Shown: positions 1 through 8,246 of the stretch, piece after piece | Numbering within the stretch: position 1 is the first letter of the stretch | Layout: each line of letters begins with the position of its first letter | Source of the DNA: Muribaculaceae bacterium | GTDB taxonomy: Bacteria; Bacteroidota; Bacteroidia; Bacteroidales; Muribaculaceae | Direction of reading: 5' to 3' | Assembly: GCA_017399915.1 (NCBI GenBank) | Contig: JAFQAS010000040.1 | Location: 1 to 42,535, forward strand | DNA: 42,535 bases | Notes under the pieces: model-generated | Told to the model about the DNA's origin: nothing | The model's input: only the letters and a program-made list of their open reading frames with translations | Database searches by the model: none | Made by a program: the position numbers and the translations under genes

Positions 1-189
1 CATCTTATGTAATCCTCCCTTAGCATTTTGAGAGAACACCACAAATGAACCATCGGGGCTAATTGTTGCTTGGTTCACCGATACGCCTTCGGGAAGATCA
101 ATCTTGTCGATTGATTGGATTTCCACTAATTGAGCGAATCCAAGAACGCTTGAACACAACAACATTGCCGAAACGAAAATCTTTTTCAT
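1..189 (-). CDS. Secreted beta-propeller-like (PD40/TolB-type) protein, 5' part only
   Basis: The gene starts at an ATG complementary to 187-189 and runs off the left edge, so only 63 residues are visible. Residues 1-19 (MKKIFVSAMLLCSSVLGFA) form a Sec signal peptide, probably cut before QLVEI. The piece ATISPDGSFVVFSQN has the pattern of a WD40-like/PD40 blade (xxSPDGxxxxFxS), as found in periplasmic TolB-like propellers. I infer a periplasmic or secreted propeller protein. No function can be given from one blade. It is transcribed leftward, away from the gene at 606. Confidence 0.7.
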   Translation of the reverse strand, partial: MKKIFVSAMLLCSSVLGFAQLVEIQSIDKIDLPEGVSVNQATISPDGSFVVFSQNAKGGLHKM

Positions 190-274
190 AAACAGGTAAT
201 TTTTGTTAGTGTATAAAAAATTGTGTTTTAGCTATTTAATTGCATACACGCATATATATGCACTATATGCGATG

Positions 275-282
275 CAAAGGTA
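275..282 (-). promoter_or_regulatory. -7 promoter element for the leftward propeller gene
   Basis: On the minus strand this reads TACCTTTG, which fits the Bacteroidota -7 consensus TAnnTTTG. It lies 85 nt upstream of the start codon. No clear -33 TTTG was found at the usual distance. Confidence 0.5.
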
Positions 283-534
283 GTACTTTTAATGCAAAAA
301 AGTGCTTAAATATACACAAAACATGCCTACGTATTCACCTTTTTTAACCCTACCATAATTCATCGAAAAACATAGCCAAATAGACCTAAAATAAGGGGTG
401 ATTAACATAAGTATAAGTTTTATAAATTTACGATTTTCACAGACCCTACTCCCTTTTTCCCAAATATCTGCGATTCAAAATAAAAACTCAATCGTTAATT
501 AAAATTCAAACAAATCTATGTCGCAAAAAAATAT

Positions 535-542
535 TAACTTTG
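535..542 (+). promoter_or_regulatory. -7 promoter element for the GLUG-repeat gene
   Basis: TAACTTTG followed by C is a perfect Bacteroidota -7 element. It would place the transcript start near 549 and give a leader of about 57 nt. The leader lacks a strong Shine-Dalgarno sequence, as is usual in this phylum. Confidence 0.6.
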
Positions 543-605
543 CAAAATATTAGAGATTATAAATCAACTATCTACAAGAAAATTATTCACTTTAAATAAA
601 TTTCA

Positions 606-3600
606 ATGAAAAAATCATTACTCAGTATTGCAAGCGTAGCGATAGCATTGACAATCAGCACCAATGCATCGGCATCGAATGGCAAAATCGCCACATTCGA
701 CAACAACGCATTTAAAACAGTGCTTGGCGAAGACCACCAATGGAAAAGTGGCAAATTCGTTAAGCCTGCCCACACAAAGGTTGAAGCCAATGGGTTGACT
801 CTCGGCCCTGCCGATGGTTATAGCTTTGTGCAAGGCCCCGATAACACTCAATGGTATGCTATCCAAACATTTGAGGAAAGCAACTATTATTACACTGCCT
901 CAACTATCAAGCTCTACAACAGCAAAGGGGAAGAACAAGGCACAATCAACATCTCTATCCCCGACGGACAAAAGGTAAACCAAATATTGGCTGGCGAGGC
1001 TGTTACACCTGCCCTTTTTGACCGCGACAAAAACTCTTATGAAATCCCTGTTGTTGTTCACCAAATTCTCAACGCCGGAGTAACAAGCAACACAACATAT
1101 GTGTATGATGTGGCAAGTGGCGAATTGAAATATACCTACAACGGTTTTATGTCGCTTGTTGACTACAACACCGGTTATAGCACCGAATGGGTGGGCGTGG
1201 TGAGCAACGATACAGTTGTAAACGACACTGCTTCGGTGAAATACGACATTTACAACAAAGCTACATGGTCATCAAACGGCGCTGCCCTCAAGAAAACTTT
1301 TATCGTGCCAAAATCATTGGCCGAATATCAAGTAGGAAGTGCGTTTAATGCCTTTGAGGTTGACAACAACATGTATTATGTTGTTTCGGCTTACGAAAAA
1401 CCATTCCTCGATCCTGCTTCATATGAAGAACCTTGGGACATGATTCCTACTGCCGACAATAATTTTGTTGCTACAATCTACAACAAAAACTTTGTAGAAG
1501 TGGGCAAAGTTACAATCCCTGTAACCTCAACTTCAAAATATCTCGTGCAATATGGCATAGGATTATTTGGTTTTGAAGATCTCAGCAACAATTATTGGGA
1601 CGAATCGGGTGCATTGCGCTTGGTGGTTGCCACAACAGGATTTGACGTTACTTCTGAATCAGAAGCAATAAGCTTTGATGTTTATGACTTGGAAAGCAAC
1701 AAGGTGAAATCAATTGCCGGCAACGTGAGCAACTGGATGAAAATGTATAACGTACCCGGACAATCAGACCAAATGGCATTCCTTAACACCGATGGTGTAA
1801 CCCTATCAATGGTTGATGTTCCTTCGTGTGAAACAGCCGTTACATTTGGTTCGGAAGTAGATGGCGAGCCTATCTCTACTAATATCGACCGTTATCCCGT
1901 GGGCGATTCTTATCAATATGTAATAGGTCTACCTTCACCCGAAACCGATAGCGAAAACAATTATTACCACCGCTTTGCATGGATTACCAAAGAAGCAAAA
2001 ATTGACCGCATCGTTAAATTCAACCTTGGCCAAAGCAATGCAAGCTGGGTTCCATTGGTAATGGGAGAAACTCTCAATCCATACCTCTTCGACACCGACG
2101 ACCAACATGAATATGTGTTTATCGCCAACCAATATGCATCGGGCACATCAGGCACTATGCACGATGAACTCCGCATCATGAAGGAAGACGGAACCGAATT
2201 GAAATCATATAAAGAAGACGGAACAAACGGCGACCTCGGCACTTGTGACATCTTGGGCTTGAATTCCGACAATCCGTCATTGATTATTCCATTCCTCAAC
2301 TCAAGCACCGACCAAATCACATTGCAAGTTGATTTCCTTCCATTCGCAATGTTCTCAAAAGGTGGTGACGGTAGTGCCGAAAATCCTTATCTTATCTCAA
2401 GCGCAGGCGACATGGCTATGATTGCCCGCGACCCTGCCGCTAACTACAAAGTGGTTAATGACTTCAGCGCAGCCGGTTATGGCATGTGGAATCCTATCGC
2501 ATCTTTTACCGGAACACTCGATGGTGGTAACTTCACTATCAGCGACCTCACTCTCGCCGGTAACAATTTCGAAGCCGCAATATTTGCAGCAACCGAAAAT
2601 GCCACAATCAAAGACCTCAAATTTGAAAATGTGAACTTAGAAGTGAGTACAGCAACATCAGCCGGTATCGTGGTGGGCGAAGCCAACACTACTACTATCA
2701 GCAATGTTCACATCAACAATGCAACTATCACAGCTACTGCCGATGCATCGGCCACTATCGGTGTAATCGCAAGTGGCGCATCGCTTGAAACTAAAATCTC
2801 GGAATGTTCGGCTACAAATCTCACTATCGATGCTCCAGGCTGCTCAACAGTAGGTGGTATCATTGGTGCATCACGCACAAGCTCTACAATCGCAGCATGC
2901 GCCGTTAGCGGTACAATCTCTGCCGACAACACTATCGGCGGTATCGCAGGTAGTGCCTCAACCGGTTGTAGTGTAATCAACTGTCACGTTGATGCCGACA
3001 TCGTAGGTAAAAACACTATCGGTGGCGTTGTAGGCTCGGCCGATCGTGGTGGCATTCACCTTTGCCATGTTGAAGGCTCTCTCACAGCTACCGAAGGAAA
3101 CTGGTCGGGCAATTATAGTGTAGGTGGTATCGCAGGTTCACTCTCTACCGATTGGGTAGCAACAGGCGAAGACAATCCCGAAGATGCATGGAACGGCAAA
3201 GTTATCTCTAACAATGTGATAGCTCTTTCTGAAATCAAATCTGAAGCAGGTGCCGCTCACCGCGTAGTGGGTTACACTCGTTGGGACGAAGATATTGAAG
3301 CATCACAATGGGATACTTCAATCGTACCAATGGCCGAACCTTGCCTTGACAAAAACTATGTAGTATCAAGCCTTGCTGTGATTGACAACACCGTTGAAGC
3401 GGCTGCCAACACTACCGAAGGTGCTAATGTTGAAGCTTCGGCTCTCAATAAGCAATATTTCACCGACCTCGGATTTGCATTCGGCTCATCGGTTGATGCT
3501 CCTTGGGCTGAAAAAGAAGGAAATGGTGCTGTTCTCTATTTCGAAACAAAAGCAGTTAACGGTGTGGAAAGCATCATCAACGAAAAGGTTGAAATCAACT

Positions 3601-3782
3601 ATAACGGAAGTGTTATCAACGCCAGTGAAGCTGTTGAAATCGAAGTTTACAACATTAACGGTGCGAAAGTTGCCTCAGGAGCCTCTACAATCGACGCAAG
3701 CAACCTCCAAAAGGGGATTTACGTTGTAGTAGCTACCGACGCAACTGGCACTAAGAAAACAGCTAAAATCGCAGTGAAATAA
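606..3782 (+). CDS. Large secreted GLUG-repeat protein with type IX secretion C-terminal tail
   Basis: 1058 residues. Residues 1-23 are a signal peptide ending ISTNASA. Residues 24-580 are rich in Tyr, Asn and Asp without a recognised domain, and look like a beta-rich extracellular module. From about 583 (GGDGSAENPYLISSAGDM) to 860 there are GLUG-type beta-helix repeats: 'ENPYLIS', 'FTGTLDGGNFTISDLTL' and repeated GGI(I/A)G(A/S) turns. Residues about 985-1058, ending GIYVVVATDATGTKKTAKIAVK, match a type A Por/type IX sorting domain (IEVYNINGAKV ... LQKGIYVV). I infer export through the inner membrane by Sec and through the outer membrane by the type IX system, then surface attachment or release. 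The GLUG motif is common in adhesin-like proteins, but no binding partner can be read here. It is monocistronic, with its own promoter and terminator. Confidence 0.85.
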   Translation: MKKSLLSIASVAIALTISTNASASNGKIATFDNNAFKTVLGEDHQWKSGKFVKPAHTKVEANGLTLGPADGYSFVQGPDNTQWYAIQTFEESNYYYTASTIKLYNSKGEEQGTINISIPDGQKVNQILAGEAVTPALFDRDKNSYEIPVVVHQILNAGVTSNTTYVYDVASGELKYTYNGFMSLVDYNTGYSTEWVGVVSNDTVVNDTASVKYDIYNKATWSSNGAALKKTFIVPKSLAEYQVGSAFNAFEVDNNMYYVVSAYEKPFLDPASYEEPWDMIPTADNNFVATIYNKNFVEVGKVTIPVTSTSKYLVQYGIGLFGFEDLSNNYWDESGALRLVVATTGFDVTSESEAISFDVYDLESNKVKSIAGNVSNWMKMYNVPGQSDQMAFLNTDGVTLSMVDVPSCETAVTFGSEVDGEPISTNIDRYPVGDSYQYVIGLPSPETDSENNYYHRFAWITKEAKIDRIVKFNLGQSNASWVPLVMGETLNPYLFDTDDQHEYVFIANQYASGTSGTMHDELRIMKEDGTELKSYKEDGTNGDLGTCDILGLNSDNPSLIIPFLNSSTDQITLQVDFLPFAMFSKGGDGSAENPYLISSAGDMAMIARDPAANYKVVNDFSAAGYGMWNPIASFTGTLDGGNFTISDLTLAGNNFEAAIFAATENATIKDLKFENVNLEVSTATSAGIVVGEANTTTISNVHINNATITATADASATIGVIASGASLETKISECSATNLTIDAPGCSTVGGIIGASRTSSTIAACAVSGTISADNTIGGIAGSASTGCSVINCHVDADIVGKNTIGGVVGSADRGGIHLCHVEGSLTATEGNWSGNYSVGGIAGSLSTDWVATGEDNPEDAWNGKVISNNVIALSEIKSEAGAAHRVVGYTRWDEDIEASQWDTSIVPMAEPCLDKNYVVSSLAVIDNTVEAAANTTEGANVEASALNKQYFTDLGFAFGSSVDAPWAEKEGNGAVLYFETKAVNGVESIINEKVEINYNGSVINASEAVEIEVYNINGAKVASGASTIDASNLQKGIYVVVATDATGTKKTAKIAVK

Positions 3783-3828
3783 TAAGCGACTAATATAGGG
3801 TAAACATTCAACCCATATCTCAAATAGA

Positions 3829-3864
3829 AAATGCGGTGTATTGACTAATGAATACACCGCATTT
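3829..3864. terminator. Bidirectional intrinsic terminator
   Basis: A perfect 12-bp stem (AAATGCGGTGTA at 3829-3840, TACACCGCATTT at 3853-3864) is followed by T-rich sequence on the plus strand and preceded by A-rich sequence. It lies between the convergent genes ending at 3782 and 3887 and can serve both. Confidence 0.85.
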
Positions 3865-3886
3865 TTATTTCAATTAAATACATTCG

Positions 3887-4684
3887 TTATTTAAGACCTC
3901 GCCATGTACCTACGATTTGTTGACATTGTACATATGTAGAAGGACAACTAAACACCTTATACACACCTGATCCTGTAGGCTTTAGAATTTCTACTTGACG
4001 TTGAGCATAAACAAATCCACCAGTACTCCATCCTTTACACAATATGTAAATATAATAAACCACACCCAACGAAGATTCTTTAGGGCTATTTACCGACGCA
4101 CACATGTCAACAGAATAAGGTTCTTCTGGACAATATGCATTTTGAGGAGTTGCACCACGAAGCAATGCAGCAGGTATATAACGTTGTACATAAGAATCAT
4201 TCTCTCCTCCATATTCATTGGTTTTGAATCGCTCCTTTAAAACACTAATAACCTCATTTGCCGATGTTTCTCCATGACACAATAATCGTAAACAACGCTC
4301 TCCGGTCGCATTATCACGTGCATATATTTCCATCGCCATAGGAATCATTGCAGCCACACCATGAGCTGACTTACCCAACAATCCATTATAAACAGCACTA
4401 AACTCTTTATATCCCGATGGTATATTTGAAAAAGAGACATAAGCAGTAGGATCATCAAAACGACCTGCCATTATTTCTTTATCAATAACTCCTTCTACAC
4501 TATATTCATGAGTGCCATACTTGAGAGTATTACCCTCAAGTATTGTTTCATACTCTTTTTCATTTACTAAATGATTCCATTGATCCTCCTCTATTCCCAA
4601 CAATTCTTCCACTTCATCACATCCTGCAAACATAAATGAAAATGCAGTTATTGTTGCAATCATTATTCCTTTAAAAACATTCAT
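3887..4684 (-). CDS. Lipoprotein of unknown function, paralogue of the one at 11170-11967
   Basis: 265 residues. The N-terminus is a lipoprotein signal with lipobox FAGC (Cys22), followed by acidic residues (DEVEE) of the kind that favour surface display in Bacteroidota. The body begins WNHLVNEKEYETILEGNTLKYG and has the core VYNGLLGKSAHGVAAMIPMAMEIYARD, then DSYVQRY(I)PAALLRGATPQNAY. The second lipoprotein at 11170-11967 has the same length and aligns end to end, so the two are clear paralogues. They also share the C-terminal SCPSTYxxCQxIxGxWxGLK with paired Cys. I do not recognise the family. It has its own promoter upstream and is the last gene of the minus-strand cluster. Confidence 0.75.
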   Translation of the reverse strand: MNVFKGIMIATITAFSFMFAGCDEVEELLGIEEDQWNHLVNEKEYETILEGNTLKYGTHEYSVEGVIDKEIMAGRFDDPTAYVSFSNIPSGYKEFSAVYNGLLGKSAHGVAAMIPMAMEIYARDNATGERCLRLLCHGETSANEVISVLKERFKTNEYGGENDSYVQRYIPAALLRGATPQNAYCPEEPYSVDMCASVNSPKESSLGVVYYIYILCKGWSTGGFVYAQRQVEILKPTGSGVYKVFSCPSTYVQCQQIVGTWRGLK

Positions 4685-4773
4685 AATTTACGTAAATTTA
4701 AATGATTTAATAATTTGTTTAGGTTAAAATATAGTTGTTGACTAAATTATGACAGTATATTCTCTAGATTTCA

Positions 4774-4802
4774 CAAAGTTATGAATTTATCTGAAAAACA
4801 AA
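4774..4802 (-). promoter_or_regulatory. Promoter of the lipoprotein gene 3887-4684
   Basis: The minus strand has TAACTTTG (complement of 4774-4781) with TTTG (complement of 4799-4802) 17 nt further upstream. This matches the Bacteroidota -7/-33 pair. The leader would be about 80 nt. No TGCA-type box is present, so this gene seems outside the cluster's putative regulon. Confidence 0.6.
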
Positions 4803-4919
4803 ATATCTCAAAACAAAATAATAGGTTTTTATAATTATTTATTAAACTATCATCAATATGTGGATAGGTTAGCATTTTATTATTTTTGTATAATGTATCA
4901 TTGTTCCCCTCCGAATCTA

Positions 4920-5465
4920 TTACTCAACGATTGTCATATCAATCACTCCGGTTGATTCTTCAAGTCTATTGGTTGCGTTATTTATCAATGGAATCCATAT
5001 AAGCACATTACCATTGTCCCCTACGACATTAACATGAATAGAACCTGGTGCTAGGGCTGAAAACCTAACGACTAATGGTTCCGCATCTTCAGAACGATAA
5101 TAAACCTGCCCCACGCCATCGTCAGTGAGTTGATTAATTGCTATCGTAGAGCCGGGCAAACATTGAAATAACCACAAATCGCCTTCTTGTGTGTCAACCG
5201 ACAATTCATTAATAGAAGCAAGCATGGGATAGTTTTCACACAAAGCAGCATACGAGTCGCTTTCTTTAAGTTCTTGCATTGATGAATATTTTCCCAAATG
5301 TGCTACCGAAAGTAAACATTCATCAGTTTGAGCATTGGTAGCCACTATCGCTTCTATTGAATTATGTTCCACCAATGAATTTTCATCCATTGTCAACAAA
5401 TTAGCCGAATAAGCACTACTCGTCAAAAATAACATTGTGCCAAATAATAATCCTATCGCTTTCAT
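4920..5465 (-). CDS. Small secreted protein, translationally coupled to the lipoprotein upstream
   Basis: 181 residues from the chosen start MKAIGLLFGTMLFL. A longer frame back to 5498 exists but would put 11 residues before the signal peptide and overlap the upstream gene. The chosen ATG lies one base after the upstream stop (TGA-T-ATG), a classic stop-start coupling. Signal peptide residues 1-20 (TSSAYSA) are followed by a mainly beta-rich, acidic protein with no recognised domain. It is probably exported with, and may partner, the 434-residue lipoprotein encoded just upstream. Confidence 0.7.
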   Translation of the reverse strand: MKAIGLLFGTMLFLTSSAYSANLLTMDENSLVEHNSIEAIVATNAQTDECLLSVAHLGKYSSMQELKESDSYAALCENYPMLASINELSVDTQEGDLWLFQCLPGSTIAINQLTDDGVGQVYYRSEDAEPLVVRFSALAPGSIHVNVVGDNGNVLIWIPLINNATNRLEESTGVIDMTIVE

Positions 5466-5466
5466 A

Positions 5467-6771
5467 TCAATCAAATAATGGATATACATTAATTTCATAT
5501 TTTTTTCCTACACCCCATTTTAGCGGGTCTTTATCCCCTATAACAATATATTGATTACCTTCATCGCCATAGCGAAATGATCCATTTATGGTGTTTCCTA
5601 CACCTTGATAATCAGATAGTATAAAATCAAAGAATCTCTTTTTGCCTACATATCTTTCCTTGAATGTACCTGCAAAACCATCAATATGAATATTCCATGT
5701 TGATGACATTTCTATATAATGCTCGGTGCCGTTGACCATCAAGGAGAATTGAAAGGGTATATTTGTTGCAAATTTAACTTCGGCTTCCTCTCCCGATGCT
5801 CCATTTAAAAATATCTTATAGATATTCCTCTCTTTTCTTGAGGATAATCCTATAGGCGAAAAAGGTGACTTATCATCACGAGGAGACAATCCCAAGTCAA
5901 GCCCTTCAGGCGCAACACAAGCCACTACCTCTTGCAGACTCATTACATATACATCTTCGGATTGAGTAATAAACACAAGTCCGATATTATTCATATCTGA
6001 ATCGCCATATTGAGCCACAAGAACATGTTGAGCCGGGTCGTTACTATAATTACCATAGGCAATATATTCTTCTCCATCGTTAATTCTGAAAAAGTCGGCA
6101 ATATTACCCCCTTTGACCCATTTTGACTTATCGACCGAGTATATCACCCTCCCGACATTATCAATCCAGGCCTTCACCCCAAATCGGTCTAACTTTGAGA
6201 CACGATTTGCATCAATAGGCTCTATTTCTTCCCTTATCCGCACCAATTTATTTCCATTAAATTGATATGTGCAAATGGTAAATTCATTTGCGTCACTGCG
6301 ATACATGCTTGTTATACGCTTAAACTCCGCATCAACCTGAGGATTTGCAATTTCGGTAAAACCTACAACCTGTTCAAAGCAGTGTTTCTCATCATCCCAC
6401 ACATAAGCATCAAAAAATTCCGACACACGCCCCACGGCGTTTGTGCCGATATAAATCATAAGATCGGGTATTCCATCAAAGTTAATATCCTCCTCCCCTA
6501 TCCAATTCACATCAGCAAGATCACTCGCCTCATATTCTTGAATGAGTTCGCATCGACATTGAAAATGACTCTTAGTGCCATTATAAATGAGCCCTTCAAC
6601 ATTAACAGCCGAGACTAATCCTTTTTCATTTTTCACAAGTGATGTTGTAAACGAATAATCACTTCGCTCTATGTAGCCTCTCACCGACGAGTTATTGGAA
6701 TCTTTGTTTGAAGCCGCACATCCATAGGCTACAACACTACACAAGAATATCAAAATATATTTCTTCATCAT
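5467..6771 (-). CDS. Lipoprotein with XAC2610-like / FG-GAP-type calcium-binding segment
   Basis: 434 residues. Lipobox VAYGC gives Cys18. Around residues 88-110 lies NWIGEEDINFDGIPDLMIYIG, a D-x-N-x-D-G-x-x-D loop as in FG-GAP and XAC2610-type proteins, followed by a Tyr/Trp/Phe-rich strand region (FFDAYVWDDEKHCFEQV). The C-terminal half (about 230-434) is beta-rich and ends in LKWGVGKKYEINVYPLFD. The Ca-loop reading is visible in the sequence; the family assignment is from memory. The gene is followed at once by the coupled small secreted gene. The preceding intergenic region has a hairpin and no clear promoter, so it may be read from upstream. Confidence 0.7.
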   Translation of the reverse strand: MMKKYILIFLCSVVAYGCAASNKDSNNSSVRGYIERSDYSFTTSLVKNEKGLVSAVNVEGLIYNGTKSHFQCRCELIQEYEASDLADVNWIGEEDINFDGIPDLMIYIGTNAVGRVSEFFDAYVWDDEKHCFEQVVGFTEIANPQVDAEFKRITSMYRSDANEFTICTYQFNGNKLVRIREEIEPIDANRVSKLDRFGVKAWIDNVGRVIYSVDKSKWVKGGNIADFFRINDGEEYIAYGNYSNDPAQHVLVAQYGDSDMNNIGLVFITQSEDVYVMSLQEVVACVAPEGLDLGLSPRDDKSPFSPIGLSSRKERNIYKIFLNGASGEEAEVKFATNIPFQFSLMVNGTEHYIEMSSTWNIHIDGFAGTFKERYVGKKRFFDFILSDYQGVGNTINGSFRYGDEGNQYIVIGDKDPLKWGVGKKYEINVYPLFD

Positions 6772-6812
6772 AAAAAGTCACTAAATCATAAAATACCCCC
6801 AATAAAACAATA

Positions 6813-6853
6813 ATGGAGATGCATCAAAATGAGTAATATTGACACATCTCCAT
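6813..6853 (-). terminator. Intercistronic hairpin after gene 6878-7282
   Basis: Nine-base arms ATGGAGATG (6813-6821) and CATCTCCAT (6845-6853) are separated by 23 nt, about 25 nt past the stop of the small lipoprotein gene. The minus strand then reads TATTGTTTTATT. It is a weak terminator or an mRNA 3'-end stabiliser. A similar GGAGAT-stem hairpin follows the gene at 9867-11147. Confidence 0.45.
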
Positions 6854-6877
6854 CGAACTATAATTAACTAACTATTA

Positions 6878-7282
6878 CTACATAACTTCCTTCACCATCT
6901 CGAGCGACAATTTTTCAAATTCGGCTTGGAATTTTTCAAGAAGAGCGGGATCAATTTTACTACCTGCTTCTTCATTGTCTTTTTGCCATTGCTCGATTTG
7001 TGCTTCGGCTTTAGTCATGATAGCGGTTTTTTCTTCTTTAGTTTTAGCCGCCTTGATTTCAGCAACAAATTTGCTAACAGTTTCTAATTGAGCATCAAGA
7101 AGTTCATTGCCTGTTTTTTCAAAAGCCACAGCGGGAGCAGCAGGTGCATCGGGAGCAGCAGGAGTTTCCACTTTTTCAGCAGCAGCCGCAGTTGTGTCTT
7201 GAGCCTTATCGCCCGCTTCGCTTGCGCCACCGCAACTCATCATCATTGTAGCAACAGCTACAGCACATAAAAATTTTTTCAT
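6878..7282 (-). CDS. Small Ala/Pro-rich lipoprotein
   Basis: 134 residues. Lipobox MMSC gives Cys17, followed by GGASEAGDKAQD. Residues 28-53 are a low-complexity Ala/Pro/Asp linker (AAPDAPAAPAVA). The rest (about 55-134) is Lys/Glu-rich and predicted helical, with a coiled-coil appearance (VSKFVAEIKAAKTKEEKTAI). This looks like a flexible tether carrying a small helical domain. Function is unknown. It sits among several small lipoproteins in the cluster. Confidence 0.75.
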   Translation of the reverse strand: MKKFLCAVAVATMMMSCGGASEAGDKAQDTTAAAAEKVETPAAPDAPAAPAVAFEKTGNELLDAQLETVSKFVAEIKAAKTKEEKTAIMTKAEAQIEQWQKDNEEAGSKIDPALLEKFQAEFEKLSLEMVKEVM

Positions 7283-7558
7283 GATTTATTTTTACTATCA
7301 ATAAATTATTTTAGGGAAACATAACCATATTGGCACATAATTAGTTTTACCACCTCCCCCCGTTGGGGTACTCCTCCTAAAATTTTTACAAAATTTCAAG
7401 AGGAGAGTTCCTTATATCATGGATTCAATCGTCAGCCAAACTATCATTTGTTTGCACCTAATAATATAGGGGACGAGAATTGGGATGCAGTTCGGAGAGG
7501 TAAGTTGTAAATATTAATTAAATATCCCAACGGCAGTGCCAACAAGTATCTGACTTTC
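7283..7558. other. Intergenic region (276 bp) with an imperfect hairpin
   Basis: Between the two small lipoprotein genes. The part 7350-7410 has C-rich sequence with CCCC-GTT-GGGG, then an imperfect inverted repeat (separate entry). The rest (7410-7500) is not coding in any frame of useful length. I see no regulator box and no convincing promoter for the gene starting at 7282. Confidence 0.4.
7370..7408. repeat. Imperfect inverted repeat, possible dispersed intergenic element
   Basis: Left arm ACTCCTCCTAAAATTTT (7370-7386) pairs with 7390-7408 with a few mismatches around a loop of about 3 nt. GC-rich blocks flank it. The composition differs from the surrounding AT-rich spacers. It could be an intergenic repeat or the terminator of the gene ending at 7559. 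Confidence 0.35.
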
Positions 7559-8113
7559 TTATTTAATAACTTCAAGTTTCAAAGAATCAAGCACTTGTAC
7601 GATTTCAGGAGATTCCAATACAGTGCCTAAATCATCAAATTTTTCGGTTGTAGGATAAATTTCGGCAACGAAATATCCGCCTTCACCAACTTCAGGAGCC
7701 TCTACATAATATTCATAACCCACAAGTGTAGGTTGATCATTGATTCTTTCGCTAATGTTTTTGCGGAAACCTTTACGACCTGCAATATTAATATCTTTAT
7801 AACCTTCTGAATCTTTATAATTTGCTGCCCAAGTGGCAAAAGTTTGGTCATAAACTTCACCCTTTGTGAAACCTATTGCAATTTTATCACCTGCGAGATA
7901 GAGTGGTTTTGAGATACTTGCTGCTTCTTGAATTGCAGCAGGAATTGCAGCAGGGAGAGTGTCGTTTAATTTATAAACACCTTTAGGCACAACTGCCGAT
8001 ACTTTCCAACTGTTGTTGTAATCTTTACTCAATGTTTCATACTCAACACTTGATCCACATGATGTTACAAACATCGCTACTGCTGCCAATGCAGCAAAAA
8101 ACATTTTTCTCAT
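7559..8113 (-). CDS. Lipoprotein of unknown function, under a TGCA-box promoter
   Basis: 184 residues. Lipobox VTSC gives Cys19, then GSSVEYETLSKDYNNSWKVSAVVPKG. The mature part resembles a compact alpha/beta module with alternating strands and an amphipathic helix (LPAAIPAAIQEAASI). It ends VQVLDSLKLEVIK. No family is recognised. It has its own promoter with a candidate activator box at 8195-8208, so I place it in the putative regulon of the AraC-type regulators at 15-17 kb. Confidence 0.75.
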   Translation of the reverse strand: MRKMFFAALAAVAMFVTSCGSSVEYETLSKDYNNSWKVSAVVPKGVYKLNDTLPAAIPAAIQEAASISKPLYLAGDKIAIGFTKGEVYDQTFATWAANYKDSEGYKDINIAGRKGFRKNISERINDQPTLVGYEYYVEAPEVGEGGYFVAEIYPTTEKFDDLGTVLESPEIVQVLDSLKLEVIK

Positions 8114-8163
8114 AATTTAAATCTCCTATTATTTAATTAGTATTAAAGATTGTGTTATTTATA

Positions 8164-8208
8164 CAAAGTTAAATATTCTAACGAGACGATTATATGCAAA
8201 ATCGTGCA
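8164..8208 (-). promoter_or_regulatory. Promoter with TGCA-N6-TGCA activator box, for lipoprotein 7559-8113
   Basis: The -7 element (minus strand TAACTTTG) is the complement of 8164-8171. The palindromic box TGCAAAATCGTGCA occupies 8195-8208, leaving 23 nt between them. A further half-site TGCA lies at 8226-8229, 31 nt from the box start. The transcript would start near 8157 and the box centre would be near -44, a class II activator position abutting where -33 should be. Confidence 0.65.
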
Positions 8209-8246
8209 TAGTTTTGTCTTTATGATGCAATAATGAGTTTATCTGT

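Larger units (their letters stand above)
190..605. other. Divergent intergenic region (416 bp)
   Basis: AT-rich spacer between the leftward propeller gene and the rightward GLUG gene. It holds one candidate -7 promoter element for each direction, listed separately. The stretch 241-306 is rich in TGCA words and includes a 12/14 match to the regulator box found at 8-17 kb, but at the wrong distance from the promoter. I see no gene or RNA in it. Confidence 0.5.

Noticed and set aside
293..306. TGCAAAAAAGTGCT resembles the regulator box upstream of the first gene
   Set aside because: Two mismatches, and only 10 nt separate it from the -7 element instead of 23-24, so I do not count it in the regulon.
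5466..5498. N-terminal extension of the small secreted gene ending at 4920
   Set aside because: It lies inside the upstream lipoprotein gene and precedes a proper signal peptide; stop-start coupling supports 5465.
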